DNA of 64,000 nt from Pelodera strongyloides (GCA_036852015.1 JAANDG010000493.1:1-64000), one strand, 5' to 3'. Shown: positions 11,401-24,175, counted from the first letter of the stretch. Numbers and translations are program-made. Notes: a model not told the origin generated them from the letters alone.

Positions 11401-14400
11401 GAAACGAGGTAGTACGTTTCAAATTTGGTGGGCAGAAGAACTTATTTTAAAGCGAAATACCGGCCGGTTTTTGAAACGCATGGACTACTCCCTGCTTTCC
11501 TATGCTTCATATGCAAATGATCATAAATTTGAATAAAAAATAGACCCCAATAGCAATAGACCCCTTTTAGCATAACTGCATAAGAATGCTAATATTTGAG
11601 GTGCGTTTCAAAAACCGGCTGGTATTTCGCTTTAAAGAAAAAATGAAAGCACTCCGAATATATTTTGCGCGCCTTGTAAAGACGAATTTGCATGTGCATC
11701 AAATTTACGTGCACAAAGTTGACTGGCGCGTAATTTACGTGACAACTCTTAGAGATAAGGAATATATGGGATTAACTCTAAAAACGCGTTTACTATGAGA
11801 AAAAGCAGGTGTTGAAATTAATTTTTGTCTCGTCCTAGTGGAAAATCGTTGAAAAAATTATTGTTGTTTTCTGCATGAGACACATACATCCTACTAGTAC
11901 AGCTTAACTTCAAAAAGTGGGTACATATTCCCTTTAAACAATTTCTGAAAAAAAAAACTATACTATAGTTTCTTCAATTGTTGCCGATGTCTGGTAGACC
12001 GCTGCAAAGATGATGAGGCATCTACCCATGAACACCGATTTCAGTTTTGCCGCCTAACGGAGTGTTGTCGCCCCCCTCCCCTTCGTTTAGAAAGTATCCG
12101 CATTTTTTTGTGAAAAAATTATACAATCACACAATCAATCATGACAGCGAAACCGCAAAAATAATATTCAATGTGTGGAAGTTATTCACAAAACAATATC
12201 AGTAGAAAATGTGAGGCTGCAGCCTTTACTTCATATTCTGCCAATGAGTCTCTGGCGTCCACTCATGGACGAATACATCAGACTGCGATACCTTCTTTCA
12301 GCCGCTGCAAGCTCAGTGGAAATGTCATGCTACAATTCCGCGATGAGACTGGGAAACACATGGATTTCTATTGTGGTTGGAGGCTCAGTACTTGTTGAAA
12401 GAAAGAAACACTGGCTCGTCATAATGGGAAATGGTGGAAGATGACGATAAAGGTGGCTGCACCTATATCATAGGCTGTACTCTGTATATAACCAAAGTGA
12501 AAAAAAAACCTTTAAAAAAATGAATTTTCCGCATGCATCGGACTACAAGATGCACGGTGAGTGGCTCTAAAAAAGATCAAATCTACTGTACAAATAAATA
12601 TACTTGTCACTTGTTGTGATACACACATCATCGATGGTATTGTCTACTAATAAAAGGGAATGCAACTAATATCCATAATCCGCAGTATAATGAATAAAAT
12701 AACTGTCCTCAAAACCTCAAAAAAGGATTAAATTATAAGTGAAACAACATAACACAATGTATTGAGAAATAGAGCCCCCTCACTTTCGACATTTCAGTCA
12801 TATTTTTCACTTTATTTAACGAATAAAGAACTTAATAGGATTTAATATATGCATTTACCTAGTGCGATGAATAAAGAGTTCAATAGAATTTAATATGTGC
12901 CCATTTTCATACAGTATAATTTATGTCCTCCATATATTGTGGGAGGAGCCTACATGCAAAGCTATACGTAAACAAATTAGGAACGAACGCGCGGTTTGTG
13001 AGAGCTCCGCCTCCCTAATGCCGTGCCCTACCAACTGTGATGAGCTAGTTGTTTTTAAATATTTTTTTTAACACAACTACACAACATATTTTATTGAGAA
13101 TTCAGTTGAGGTGTAGATTTTCAATATTCATATCCCTTCTATAGGCTAAGCATTCTTCCACGTATAAGGGAACGAATTTATTCTTTCTTTATGTTGTTGA
13201 ACATGGATGTAAGTTGCGAGTGCGTGGACGTCCATTTATAAATGTTTATATATTTTTAGGAAATTGACCAGTGGTGTTCTCCAAAGGGTGATCTGGAGGG
13301 TGAGGGCCGTACCCTGCATTGTTTGATGGGACACGCCCAAGAAAGGACGGATGCCAAGAAGATTGGAGCCACTTGCATGCAGGTTAGGGGTTTGCCTCAG
13401 CTGTTGTCGTTACCGGCCGTACCGGGTACCGGTACGGTAACGTTGGGCGTAACTGTGCTAGATGTGGGTGATGGTTAATACTGTTAACAAATAAGTGTAT
13501 ATAGACGTTTGTTGTCTAGACTAGCAGCTTCAACGTTGTGAATTGTTGAGGGGGGCGAACATTTTTTTACCTCATTTGTGCGCAACTGTCAGTTATCGAT
13601 TATTCATATTTCCACCGTTTTCAGGCTCTCGGTGATGTGTTGAAGGTTGCTGATATTGGTTCGAACTACAAGGTTGATAAGGTTCTCTACGCATCGTGCA
13701 GACCTTTGATTGAGAGTGAGTGTTTTATTGTAACCATTAGGCCTTTCGACTTTCCACTCTTATTTACATCTACTTGTCCTAAGAACGTGAAACGTCTGGG
13801 GCGCACCAGCCGCGGAACCGTTTTTGGGTATCCTGACTCCTTGCGCCGCGATAGCGCCATATGACCGCCGCACACCTTTTTTGCGCCTTAGGACCGCGGA
13901 GTTTCCCCATTGTGAGTGTATGGAGTCATGGACCGTTGAATTGAAACCAATGAGATACTAGTGGTCGTGATTTAACCGAACATGTTTCTGAACGTGAGGG
14001 GTGTTAGGCTGTCTGAACCATTTCGACGAATTGTTACATCTTGCAAAACTTTTTTTTACCTTCATCTAGTTAAGTTACGGTAAGCGGTAGACGGTATATC
14101 CAATCTCATTCGCTTAATAAAGATTTATTGATTACATTCAAAGTACATAATCAAAATACACTTTTAGCCCTTTGCGCCCAGGATGCCGAGTCTGAGGCAG
14201 CCACTCTGACTTGTCTAACGAAGAATATTGATTCTGATAAGATGAGTGACATGTGCGAGAAGAGACTTTTGGAGGTAAAGTTTGGAATTGGTTTTGTTTT
14301 ATTTACTTTCTTATAAGTTAGGCTGAAATATCACCTTTGTAGTGTGATCAACTGCATAAGCTACTAGTACAAGGTGCTTGACTTTACTTTTGTATGGCTA

Positions 14401-17400
14401 TGGCGTACCATCCTACCATGCATAAACCACTTTTTGTCATGCGAATGTATGTTTACTTATTTATGTTAAATATATTTGTAGGTGCAATACTTCATGGCGC
14501 GCGATTGGACTCTGGATCCCCAGCTGTATCAAGCTTGTCAGAAGGAGGCCAAGGAGAGGTTTGTGAATCCTTCCACCTTCTTAGTCGTTTCAGAGTTGTA
14601 TTTCTATTAGTTGTTGATTTTGTAAAGCGCTACTCTGCTTACTTAGCGGACGTGCACTTAAGCTATATGTATGAGAATGCGCGTTTGCACCTTTTTTATA
14701 GCATCATCTAGAACTCGTAGAGGTTCAGTTAGTTGTTAGTTTGTCCGCTGCATAATCGGTCTCCGACTCAGGTACCAATTAGAAATTAGACGCGTTTCTT
14801 TTGTATCTTAATTATTAGTTGAATGTATTTTTAGATGTTCTGCATTGGACAACTGGCATCTTCAGCACAACGATGCAAATCAAGTGGACCCAGGGCCCCA
14901 AGTGCTGGCCTGTCTCTACCGAAATGCGTATGATGAGGAGCATCCGGTTTGTTGAATTTTGTTTTGTTGATTTCCGGCTGATTAATGTGATTAATCTATT
15001 GGATTGGGTGTTACTTGTGCTTTATAGTTTCTCAGATCGAATTTCAACGTTATCCTAATTTTGCTGCGATTTGGTGGGATAGTGTTATATGTGTATTGAT
15101 TTGTGGGTTACTGTATTGTTTTGTAGTAATATCTGTTTTATTGCAGATGGCGCCGACTTGTGCGAACGAGGTGCGACGTATCCTTCGCACGCGTGCTGTC
15201 CGCGTTAATTTGATCCCCGATATTGAGGACTCTTGTAGGGACGCGTTGTCTGAGTACTGCTCTCATAATGTGAAGCCACAGGAGGTTGGTGTGCTAATTA
15301 TCGTGTAGTTTGTACTTGGCGTCTTTTTGGTTTGTAGCTTGTAGTTTGTTGCTTGCGGATGAGGATGAGGCTGTCAGTTTTCTCCAGAATGCTATTGTGT
15401 CCTTTTTTGGCATTATGATGAACGTTGAATGTTTCACTCTTGCTTTATCGACTAGTTTCGTCGGGGTTTAGACTTTATTTGGGATTTGTGTTTCAGGAGA
15501 TGCAATGCTTGCAAGACCACTTCGAAGAGCGCGACTTTATGAACAAGTATCAGCAGTGCTACGTGGAAGTGAAGAAGTTTACGGAGATGGAGTCCAAGGA
15601 TACGAGACTGAACAAGGCACTTACACGGGCCTGCAGACCTGTCATTGAGGCGCATTGTGAAGTGAGTGATTAAATGAGGGGGGGGGGGGTGAAGCCACGT
15701 GCTGCGTGCTCTTTGACGTTACTCTGGTCCTCAGGCGCACAAGTGCGTAGCCGCGTCCGCGGGAAACGATTGCAAATTTGCATTGAAAAATTCGACACAC
15801 AGAGAAACCTCTTTTCTGTTTCTCCGCCTTTCCCATGTTAAAAAGCCACCTCTTTTCCGCCGTCGCGGTTACGCATTTGCGCGCCAGAGAACGTAGTATG
15901 GTGCTTTATCGTCATAACGTTATGTATCGTGGGAAGGCGTGCTTCTACGGACTCTAAGGTTCTATACCCTATTGTTCAGCACACCAAGCAACTGTGGTAG
16001 TGTGATTGGCTAGGTGATTAATTAATGTTGAAAGAATGTATGAGCATTGCTTCGTTTAAACTTCCTTTTTATTGCTTTATTTCGCTTTATTTATCGACAT
16101 ATCTTTGCTTTTTATAAATATTTCGACATAGCGCAGAGTGCAGATACTTTGATTTTTAAACCTTTGTTATTTTCTATATTCTATTGTTATGGCGATAGCG
16201 CTAACATAGTTTGGGTTTCATCCGACCCCCCTTTTTTTCGCTTTCCACCTCAAAAATTTTCCTAGACCAAAAAAGTTTTCTAATGTATTCAGGAGTTCAT
16301 CAACGAGGAGATTGACCACGGTGACGTGTTGGAATGCCTTGTGAATAACAAAGAAACTGATGAAATGACGAACAAGTGCAGGTGGGAATTGAGTTTATGA
16401 TTCGATTTTGTTGTATGTAAAGTGTACTACCATCATTGCTATTTCGAGGAAGTAGGGATGCTAGATGACATAGTATTTAGGTTTGTGTTTTGAAACATTG
16501 CGTTTGGAACTTGCAACTATCTCATTAGATTTAGATTACTCAAGACAATGCTATTGTTAGTGCAAATATCATTTTCTTGTTCATGATTTCATCTCATTGT
16601 TTTCAGATCCTACGTGCAACACTTTGAACTGATTTCCCTTCGTGACTACCACTTTAGCTTCAAGTGAGGGTTTTATTATTCGTTTTGTTTTATAGGAAGT
16701 TGTAGTTTTTTTCATCTCAATCTGATGCTGAATATGTACTGCAAAGTTGTATTTTGTATTTTGCGTTGTATTTTGTAAAGTTCCGTGTTCAAGAATTTGA
16801 TATTACTGTTTGATTACTATGTCTTGAAGAAATTTGAATGGGAATTTTCACCTCTAGGTTCCAAAAGTCGTGCGCTCCGGATATCGACAAGTACTGCAAA
16901 GGACATGGAAATGATAAGTGGGTTACATTTTTTTGATATTTTGCATATTTTATTCTCCCATTTAGGGGTTTGAGTTACTGTTACCTTTAGCATTATTACT
17001 TGTTGCTCCAGAACCGGATAATTGAGCATTAAGATTCGTAACTGTGAACTCGTTGTCAGAAACAAAAGCAAGGTTTTGTTTTCTGTCATGTTTAAATATC
17101 CTTGTTCGTTTGACTTATTACTTACCGTTGAGGGTCTCTAATAAAGCTTTATATTTAAATGAAATACCGGCCGGTTTTTGAAGCGCATCAGTACTCCAGA
17201 ATTCTTATGCAGCTTATGCAAATTAACATAAATTAGAATAAAAAATCGAGCTCAGTTCGAGTAAATATAAATACGTAAGAATTCAGTTGTCCACGATCCG
17301 TTTCAAAGCCAGGCTGCATTTCGCCTTAAACTATGTTGAACTTCAGGGCAACGATCATCCGTTGTCTGTCCGAGATCAACTTCGAGCACCGTATCCTCGG

Positions 17401-20400
17401 GCGTGCCGAGGACTTGCACAAGGAGTGCAAGAAGCAGCTCCGGGTCGCCTACCTGCAGCAAGAAAAGGTAGACGCACAAGTGAGTGCCCTTGTCCCTCTC
17501 TCGAATTAACTAAGGGCCTTTTGTTTACTAATTCTTTGGGAGGGTCTTTACTACGCGGAATGAGTTTTTGGTAGAATTAGCTATGTAATCTGACCAGTTA
17601 ATGTCAAGGGTGGATTGCTAAGTGACCGTGTTGCTGTAAGTGCATTCCGAGTGGTAAATTCCCTTCCCATCATCTTACCACAAATGGGATGGTTTTCTGT
17701 TCTGGTTCTCGGTTCTTCTACTTTTTTGTTGGGATTTCGGATTTCCATCAGACAGATTGTCGTTCTGATTCTGATAGGATATTGGTCCCCGTTGCTGTTT
17801 TTTTTTGTAACTTTTACTGACGAAGAAGCACATGAATACACATCACATCACACGCTAATATTCTAAAACAACCAAACGCACCCGCATATTGCAGACTCTC
17901 AAATGTCGTAACTCTTATGTCTTCGTTGCAAAATTTTCATTTCATAACTTAAAGCCAGCACCATCATAATTATAAAACCTAACTTTGGATGATTGTGGTT
18001 GGGGGCTTCCTGGGTGCCAGTGTCCGGTATACAATACGTGGGAGTGTGATCAGTTCCAGTTCGACGACAAGGAGCACATGAAGGACGCCGATCCGCATCT
18101 CATGCAGAAGTGCGAGCGGGAGATGAAACAGCTCGGATGCGCGGCTAAGGAGAGGTTCGAGGATGTGGTCGAGTGTCTGAGGGAAGGATTTGAGCAGTTG
18201 GGTGAGTGATTCGGAATGTTCTTTAATGGTGCGCTGATATATTGTGTCAATTGGGTGCACCACCGGTCAAAACATATGCGAAGTGGGCGGTCGATTTTGC
18301 TGTACGAGCAACTGAAGTCGAATCATGCCGATTTTTCTTGTATTAACGTACAAATTAAGCAAAGCATGCTCTTGTTCAGGACCTGAGTGCCGTGCCGCTG
18401 TATTCGACCGCGAAAAGTTTGAGGCTGTTGATAACTCCTTGGACGACCAATTGCAGGTTGGTGGTTTTGATTTTTTCATTGAATTTGAAAGGTTTTGATA
18501 TTCTATCATTTACGATTTACTGCCCACGAAAAACACTGCAAGGCGTGTTTATATAAAAGAAAGTCCACGTTCAGCTTTCAGCATGTAGATTTTGAGTGAC
18601 TCCCTCCAAACAAGTTTGTTTATTTGCAGCGTCACTGCAAGCTGGACATCAACAAGTACTGTGGGAACCAACAACCGGACAGAGTACTCGAGTGCCTGTC
18701 CAACACGAAGATTGTGAGATTGTTGAAGAAGAATTGCCAAAAGGTAGGGCAGATCTAATTAAAAAGCAAGAAACCCACAGCAAAACTAACTATTTTGCGT
18801 AGATGCGAACCACAAGGTTTGTTGGGGTTGCTTTCGATATGTTGGAGAGAGTAATCGGAGAATGTAGAATTGTAGAATAGTGAATATATGTTCAGGTTGT
18901 GCACGAGAGAATGCGTGAAGCGTCACGAGACATTCGACTTCGCCCGGGACTCTTTGCCGCGTGCAAGCCCGAAGCGGAGACGTAGTACGTTGTACTTTAT
19001 TTCTAATCTGAGGTGTCACGTGATTTGTTGTGGATGCCTTGCCCTGGTCCACCTAGCTAATCTTCTCTGTATTGTTCCAATTTTAGTATATGTTCATCGA
19101 AATGATAAACATAGCACTTAGCACTTATTATTGTTAATTCTGTGGAATTGACCACGAATGCATGTTTGTTCAGTTTGTCGGGTGTCGCTGGTAACCTGTG
19201 ACATACGAGAGCAAAATTGGGCTAGATGTTGACAAAAAAGTTTCGGATTTGATATGTACACTTTGCTATTGCATGGCCAAATGTTAATTTTCGATATTTA
19301 GTTGCGCAGAGGACATGCGTAAGGTTAACGACAAACGCTATGAGGAGAAGACTCTCGATGGAGTGGTGACTTCGTGCCTTCGAGAGCAGTTTAGGAATTC
19401 TGCCGCACACGATAAGCCACACTTTTCGCAGCAGTGCAAGGAACAGGTGGGAGAGATTCTTTGAAATAATAGGGAAGTATGATGTTGGAAGATTATAGGG
19501 AAGATTGGTAAATTGCGCTACGGTGAAAGTTTGGAAACATCGACCAGTGCAATAGGATCGATTTAAGTATCATAAATCTCACAACCCCAGGAAGCAAAGT
19601 AGCTTTTGGCAGTGGTATATATTCTGTTTGCGAAACATTGTGTTATCCAGCGCAGTGGGTAGTGAAGCCAAAGCCAAGTGACGCAGTAGGTCTGAAGCAC
19701 TTTTTCGGACCCCACACGTTATTGCCAGGTGTTCATATATTAGAAACTAGAACGAAAAGGGAATGCTAGGTTTTTTTCAACAAGTCCTCTAGTTGAATAT
19801 TGTTTCCAATTTTTCAGCTTTCTCGTGTGATTGTCGAAAGTGAATTCGATGTGGCACTCGACCCGCAGCTATTCAAGGTTTGTTGTTAAACACTTTTCTT
19901 TTCACTTTTGTTACTTCTTGGAGCGAAAGCACTATGTGGCTTTCAAACAATGTTTTCAGCATTTATTTTTGAGTTGTCCATTTTTGTAGACATCTTCCCA
20001 GTTATTCTAACATTGTTTGAGTTTCGAGAGCCCTTTTTTCCAGTTTTAACTATTCTGATAGGTTTCTTGGGGCGAATACACCCGCTTTCAAACATAATTT
20101 TCTTCTGGATTCAGTAGTCGTCCATTTTCATTTGTGCAGCTTGTCTTTATTCTTATGCCAGGTTAACTCTTCATTAAGCATTGTGCTATTTCAGGCGTGC
20201 AGTAAGGTGATCGACCGTCACTGTGGCGCATCTGTCATCCAGAAGGGAGGACACTTTGACAACGTACTTGAGTGTCTGAAAGCTGACTTCTACACTGGAG
20301 TGATCAACGATAAGGAGTGCAATGAACAGGTAGGATTAAGCGGATTTGCATATTTCCGACGATTTCTCAGATGCACATTCCCGGACCTAGAAGACCTTCC

Positions 20401-22195
20401 ACTATGTAGACTACATCATGTTTGTTTTATCTGTCTCTTGCTAGTCGTGTTTTTTTTTAATTCTTACCCTGTTTTGTTTTGGTCGAGATATGTAAGATGT
20501 TGGTTAACTGTTGCTTGTTTAGCTAGCTATAGGTACGAAAGAATCTATTGTGTTTGCTATTGAACCTCTGGGTTTAAAATGTATATCTGTACACAAAATA
20601 CTGGTTTAGCTTGCCAGACGTACACAAGAATCGCTTGTCGATATCCACTTGGATCCTGTACTGCACGAAGCCTGTGCCATTGACATCCAGAGATACTGTA
20701 ATGATGTGCCACCGGGACAGGGAAGAGGTACTGTATGTTTATGTTGATATATTAATAATTATAAGACGCTGTTTTTACAAAAGATTAAAGCAATATGACG
20801 TTGAATTAAAAAAAAACTTCCGCCGTAACATAAATTCTTGACATTCTGGAATCGCAATGTTTCACGTGGTACCCTTAGAGACGTAGTATTATTAAGATAC
20901 CGTTTTTTTAAATGCGTTGTATTAGTCAGGAAGTTCCTAATCTTTTTGTTTAGTTGTGGGAATTTTTGTCTTCCACTCTTTCCTCCGTATGCACAGTAGA
21001 CACGTAGTCCATTAAACATCTAACGTGCACGTGCACTGTAACTACGGATAAAATACCGTACCTAGATGACGTGGAACACGTGTTACTACCGCGCCTTGCC
21101 ATGCGTCGACGTTAAAAGATTGTATTTAATGATTAGTTTGATTGGTTTTGTTTTCCAGTGATTTCTTGTCTTATCGACGCCAATGAGGCGAAGAATGTGC
21201 AGTTGACTCAGGGTTGCCGAACCAAGTTGAATGAGAGGAACCAGCTGTGGTCAAAGGCGCATGCGGTAAGAGTTTGTCCTGTGTTTACTGATATTGGGGT
21301 TTGTATGGGAATGTTGTGGTGGTGTTTGCTATATAATCGTTACGAGTATGGCGCTAGAAGTGTTTTCCGGATTCAAGGGTATTAATTTAAAGCCATATTG
21401 TGCCTACTTTGGGAAATTTGCATATGATACGAATGTCCTATGTATCCTAGTTAATTTGGCGTCGGAAGTTTCGGATGGGCACCAGAAATTTGCGTGGGAT
21501 ACATAGGAAATTCGTATCGTATGCAAATTTCCCAATGTAGGTACAATATGGCTTTAAATTTTGTTGTGGACGCTGTTGGACCAGTCATGATGGCATGATT
21601 AGTATAAATGAAAAGGGGAACCGGTAGTTTGGTTTAGTGAACTACAGGTTCATCTTTAGTCATTAGTACAGTCTCTACGTAGGCTCGCTATTTTCATGCA
21701 ATTCCAATTTGCAGGACTATCAAATGGTTCTACCGGAAACGTTCGCTGAACTGGTCGACGTTGTACAGAACCATCCTCATAAGGTTCGTTATTTCATTTC
21801 AAACCTTTCTTTAAACCATTTTTGTCTAGTTTCTATATTTCACGCGGAAATGTATGTGCACAATAGTTCCGTGTCTAAAAGATGGTCATCGCCTATTTAG
21901 ATTAGGGGCAAACATAATGAAAAATGATAGTTTTCACTGAACTGCATAAATGAGCAATATTCGGAGAATCGGAGTCGGAGTTGGAATATTCGCAATACTA
22001 ATCCGGAGGTTTTTAATTTTACTTACGCTGGAGTTTGCCACCACTTTATGTAGAGTATACAGTATTCGTCATGTGTTTCTGTTGCAGACTTCGCTGCTCG
22101 GCTGGTTCGCCGGATTCATTTTCTTCCTGTTTTTGATTGGATGTTGTTGCGGACGAATGACCAAGAGAGTGGCTAGAGAATTGAAGAACCGTTAG
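2299..22195 (+). CDS. GLG1: Golgi apparatus protein 1 (GLG1 / MG-160 / ESL-1) homologue
   Basis: This is a Golgi-resident type I membrane glycoprotein, known in vertebrates as a binder of FGF and TGF-beta and as ESL-1. The 36 exons join in phase: 2299-2344, 2590-2628, 2974-3022, 4564-4630, 5059-5172, 5504-5599, 6009-6093, 6430-6573, 6898-6992, 7338-7418, 7574-7660, 8063-8157, 8942-9038, 9460-9564, 13260-13382, 13625-13715, 14168-14274, 14482-14558, 14835-14946, 15147-15284, 15497-15661, 16293-16381, 16607-16663, 16858-16917, 17347-17479, 18060-18201, 18380-18456, 18630-18743, 18896-18981, 19302-19446, 19818-19877, 20195-20329, 20610-20727, 21159-21265, 21715-21783, 22088-22195. The total is 1170 residues, close to human GLG1. 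An N-terminal signal (MRLFVGIAVLLCSV) leads into a chain of Cys-rich GLG1 repeats (for example CKEDIHKYC, CAPDIDKYC). One transmembrane helix and the basic tail CGRMTKRVARELKNR end the protein, as in GLG1. The 5' edge of exon 26 is the least certain. Confidence 0.95.
7087..7210. mobile_element. Short inverted-repeat element, family G
   Basis: The element starts CTGAGGCCATATTCATCAC and ends GTGGTGAATATGG, so its arms are inverted. It lies in GLG1 intron 9 and is related to 36481-36610, which has the same termini and interior (CTTTTTCTCTGC...CTATTTTCTGTCCCC). Confidence 0.7.
7984..8029 (+). repeat. Short tandem AACAAACGT-type repeat
   Basis: About five imperfect copies of a 10-bp AACAAACGYA unit lie in GLG1 intron 11, shortly before exon 12. 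Confidence 0.7.
8183..8302. mobile_element. Degenerate TTAA MITE, family C
   Basis: TTAAAGCGATATTACGGCC opens the element and ...TTAACGCTTTAA closes it. The interior is short compared with full copies of about 175 bp. It lies in GLG1 intron 12, starting 26 bp after exon 12. Confidence 0.55.
8385..8444. repeat. Poly-C / poly-T homopolymer pair
   Basis: Roughly 44 C, interrupted once by A, are followed directly by 15 T, in GLG1 intron 12. Exact lengths of such runs are often unreliable in assemblies. Confidence 0.9.
9244..9396. mobile_element. Palindromic MITE-like element (ATTAGCCCG termini)
   Basis: Long inverted arms begin ATTAGCCCGTATTCTCGG and end in the complement, CCGAGAATACGGGCTAAT. 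Internal matching parts include GTATGCAAATTT and its complement. It lies in GLG1 intron 13 and has no coding capacity. Confidence 0.75.
9944..10258 (+). repeat. Tandem duplication, 176-bp period
   Basis: A block of about 135 bp centred on CGGGCTGAGATTTCTAAGCG (from 9981) recurs from 10157. Both copies also share CCCTGCAGCAAACAATTTCG and the ending TGGTACGCCGT. It lies inside GLG1 intron 14, the largest intron of the gene. Confidence 0.85.
11447..11635. mobile_element. TTAA MITE, family A
   Basis: TTAAAGCGAAATACCGGCCG opens the element and GGTATTTCGCTTTAA closes it. The inverted arms run to GAAACGCAT / GTGCGTTTC. It lies in GLG1 intron 14. Confidence 0.85.
11891..11937 (-). mobile_element. 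Remnant of the 345-bp TTAA element
   Basis: About 47 bp ending in GTACATATTCCCTTTAA match the end of the element seen at 42976-43320, including TACAGCTTAACTTCAAAAAG. Upstream similarity is weak, so the rest is decayed or deleted. Confidence 0.7.
12148..12444 (+). other. Unassigned open frame inside GLG1 intron 14
   Basis: A frame open from just after 12144 to the TGA at 12442-12444 encodes a mixed, protein-like sequence (for example VRLQPLLHILPMSLWRPLMD). There is no ATG at its start and no recognisable family. It could be a decayed transposon piece, a nested gene fragment or chance. No splice sites were assigned. Confidence 0.2.
13408..13443. repeat. GC-rich palindrome
   Basis: Near-perfect hairpin arms, CGTTACCGGCCGTACCGG against CCGGTACGGTAACG, lie 25 bp after GLG1 exon 15. 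Confidence 0.75.
15718..15903 (-). mobile_element. GC-rich inverted-repeat element, family F
   Basis: On the minus strand this stretch matches 37829-38020 almost end to end, at roughly 80 percent by eye. Shared parts include TTTTTAACATGGG, AGAAAAGAGGTTTCTCTGTG and CGCGGACRCG. The termini are CTCAGGCGC-type inverted repeats. It lies in GLG1 intron 21. Confidence 0.75.
17155..17329. mobile_element. TTAA MITE, family A, abutting a GLG1 exon
   Basis: The left end reads TTTAAATGAAATACCGGCCG and the right end GCATTTCGCCTTAA. The right TTAA ends 17 bp before GLG1 exon 25 (17347), so the splice acceptor region is squeezed between element and exon. Confidence 0.8.
21387..21557. mobile_element. TTAA MITE, family B (long palindrome)
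   Basis: TTAAAGCCATATTGTGCC opens and GGTACAATATGGCTTTAA closes this 171-bp element. The inner arms share GGGAAATTTGCATATGATAC and CCTATGTATCC. It lies in GLG1 intron 34. Confidence 0.85.
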
Positions 22196-24065
22196 GACTA
22201 CTGATCCGTTTTGTCCCCTTTGGTGCCCCTTGGTGCCTTTTTGTGCGCGACATTTGAGATCCAGGTCACAGAGGCCCTACAACACCTGTAGCTCCCTTTA
22301 ATATTTATTTCGTATACCTAACTACCTACGTTCTGGCTGTGTATTCGTTTGAACAGTATTATATTCGTAATATAAGAATCCTAACTAGTGTGGGAGATTT
22401 TCGATGCCAAGTTGATGCATTTTTGTATTTTGATGTTTTTATATTCGCAGCAAATAATCTATTGGGGGATCGCTTTTGTAGATCAAAAACCAGATCCCTT
22501 CTTTTTATTTTTATTTTTATTTGTTTATTTACCTATTTATTTCCCCTTTCGTTTCGTTTTCCTTATTTTCCTATCTGTCACTTGCCTGTGATATGCATAA
22601 TAATATATGTCCCTCTAGTGATTTTCATGAATTCCTCATTGATCACTTATGCTAATTTATTATAATTAACTGGCATACGGTAATTAGAATAATTGGTAAG
22701 TAATTGGCATACTGTTATAGATGTTGAATTCATGCACTACTCTCGTAGTTGCAATGATATCTCTACTATTTTTCGTGGATTGGTAATTTTTCCGTTTGGG
22801 AATATGTAAATCGTAATGAGGGAATATTTCATTCCAAGTCCGTATATGGGAAAGTCCCAGTTTCTAAATGGAATAATTATCTATGCACGGGAATCTGGGG
22901 ATGGTAGTTATTATCCGAGATGACACCCTATTTTTGATCTTGTTTTGTAAAAGATTTCGGTAATATTTGGTAATCGGGTGTGAGTAGAACTGTTTTTTTA
23001 CTGTTACTTTTCCTAAGGTTGGTTGTGAAGTTATTTCTATATTTATTTATTTTGGGGAATTTCTATCGTCGTTGCGGTGAGGGTTTTGTAACAGAAGGTA
23101 GCGTAGCATAACGTTGGTTGAATGTATTTGTCAAGAAGTATTTATGTTGCGCTACTACTAACCCGCTAATTAATGCAATTGCAATTGCTTCGCTGTTAAT
23201 GGTAGGGAATCCCCAGTTCTGTTAATTAGAAATTCCATCACTGTGGTTGTTGGCGTTTAGAATATACATTTTGTTGCTGTGCGGCTAAACCCAATCCTAT
23301 CCTGTTAAACGTTGTGCTAAGTTTATTATATTTCATCACTCTGTGATCTGCTGTCAGCTTGTTTTATATACATCTTTTAGTTGTGATAAATCTTTTTTTG
23401 TTCTATATGTATTTTGAGTGTATTGGTGAAGTATTGGTTCGACATCGCAGACCCAAGGTGTTAGAGATTTGGAAATATGGTAGGGGAAGACGGTACGAAA
23501 CGTTTTTGAGCTAAACGACTAGCTAGAGCTAGTACCTCGGTCCAACAAGATGTGAGAAAAATTTCCAAAATACGGTATGGTGTTGATGACCGCTGCACCC
23601 TGGGAGGCCCCGAACTTGGCTTGGTAAATATTTGACTTCATTTATTTTTCGATTTCAAAATTAAAGGAGTTCACTTCGTCCCTTATCCCCCTTTAAACTA
23701 TTTCGAAGCCGGCAATTCACTTTCCAAGCATTCGATAGATGTGTTTGATTTGAACAGTTGTCACCTGATTTCTTATTGGGAGGAAAATGAAAACTCGTGA
23801 AAAGTCTTTTGTTCTTCTTCGGTTCCCGACAATTGTTCGATGAAAGTGATTGAAAGTTCGTAGATAAAGTGGGGGTGGAAGGTGTTATTTTGGTGTTTGT
23901 TGGGGCTTGAAGTACGAACTTTACGTCGGTTCGGGAATCAGTAGTTGTACCTGAAATGTACTGCCCTTGTCCTTAGAGCTTTATAGGTCTCGATGTAAAG
24001 TTTAAAGGCGTTAATGTTTACAGTCACAATTCAATTGATCTGTCAATATACAAGGGGATGGGAAT
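22196..24065. other. Intergenic, downstream of GLG1
   Basis: This is AT-rich sequence containing the presumed GLG1 3' end. No canonical AATAAA is seen close to the stop codon. I see no exon with convincing coding content and no repeat family member. Confidence 0.6.
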
Positions 24066-24175
24066 GTTGTACTATTCCAGTTGGCGCACAGGTGGCTCCT
24101 TTAAGATGGCGCGGCGCTTGAGCATGTGCGCCACATGTGAGCCAGAGCCGCGCAAACTGGAATGGTACAGCCTTA
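24066..24175. mobile_element. Palindromic MITE-like element
   Basis: Inverted arms TTGTACTATTCCAGTT and AACTGGAATGGTACAG enclose a GC-rich core with a further internal dyad (TGGCGCACAGGTGGCTC / GAGCCAGAGCCGCGC, imperfect). The minus-strand open frame across it is a repeat artefact. Confidence 0.7.

Noticed and set aside
11020..11412. Overlapping frames on both strands near 11.0-11.4 kb
   Set aside because: They lie in GLG1 intron 14, mirror each other in GC-rich sequence and show no family similarity or splice signals.
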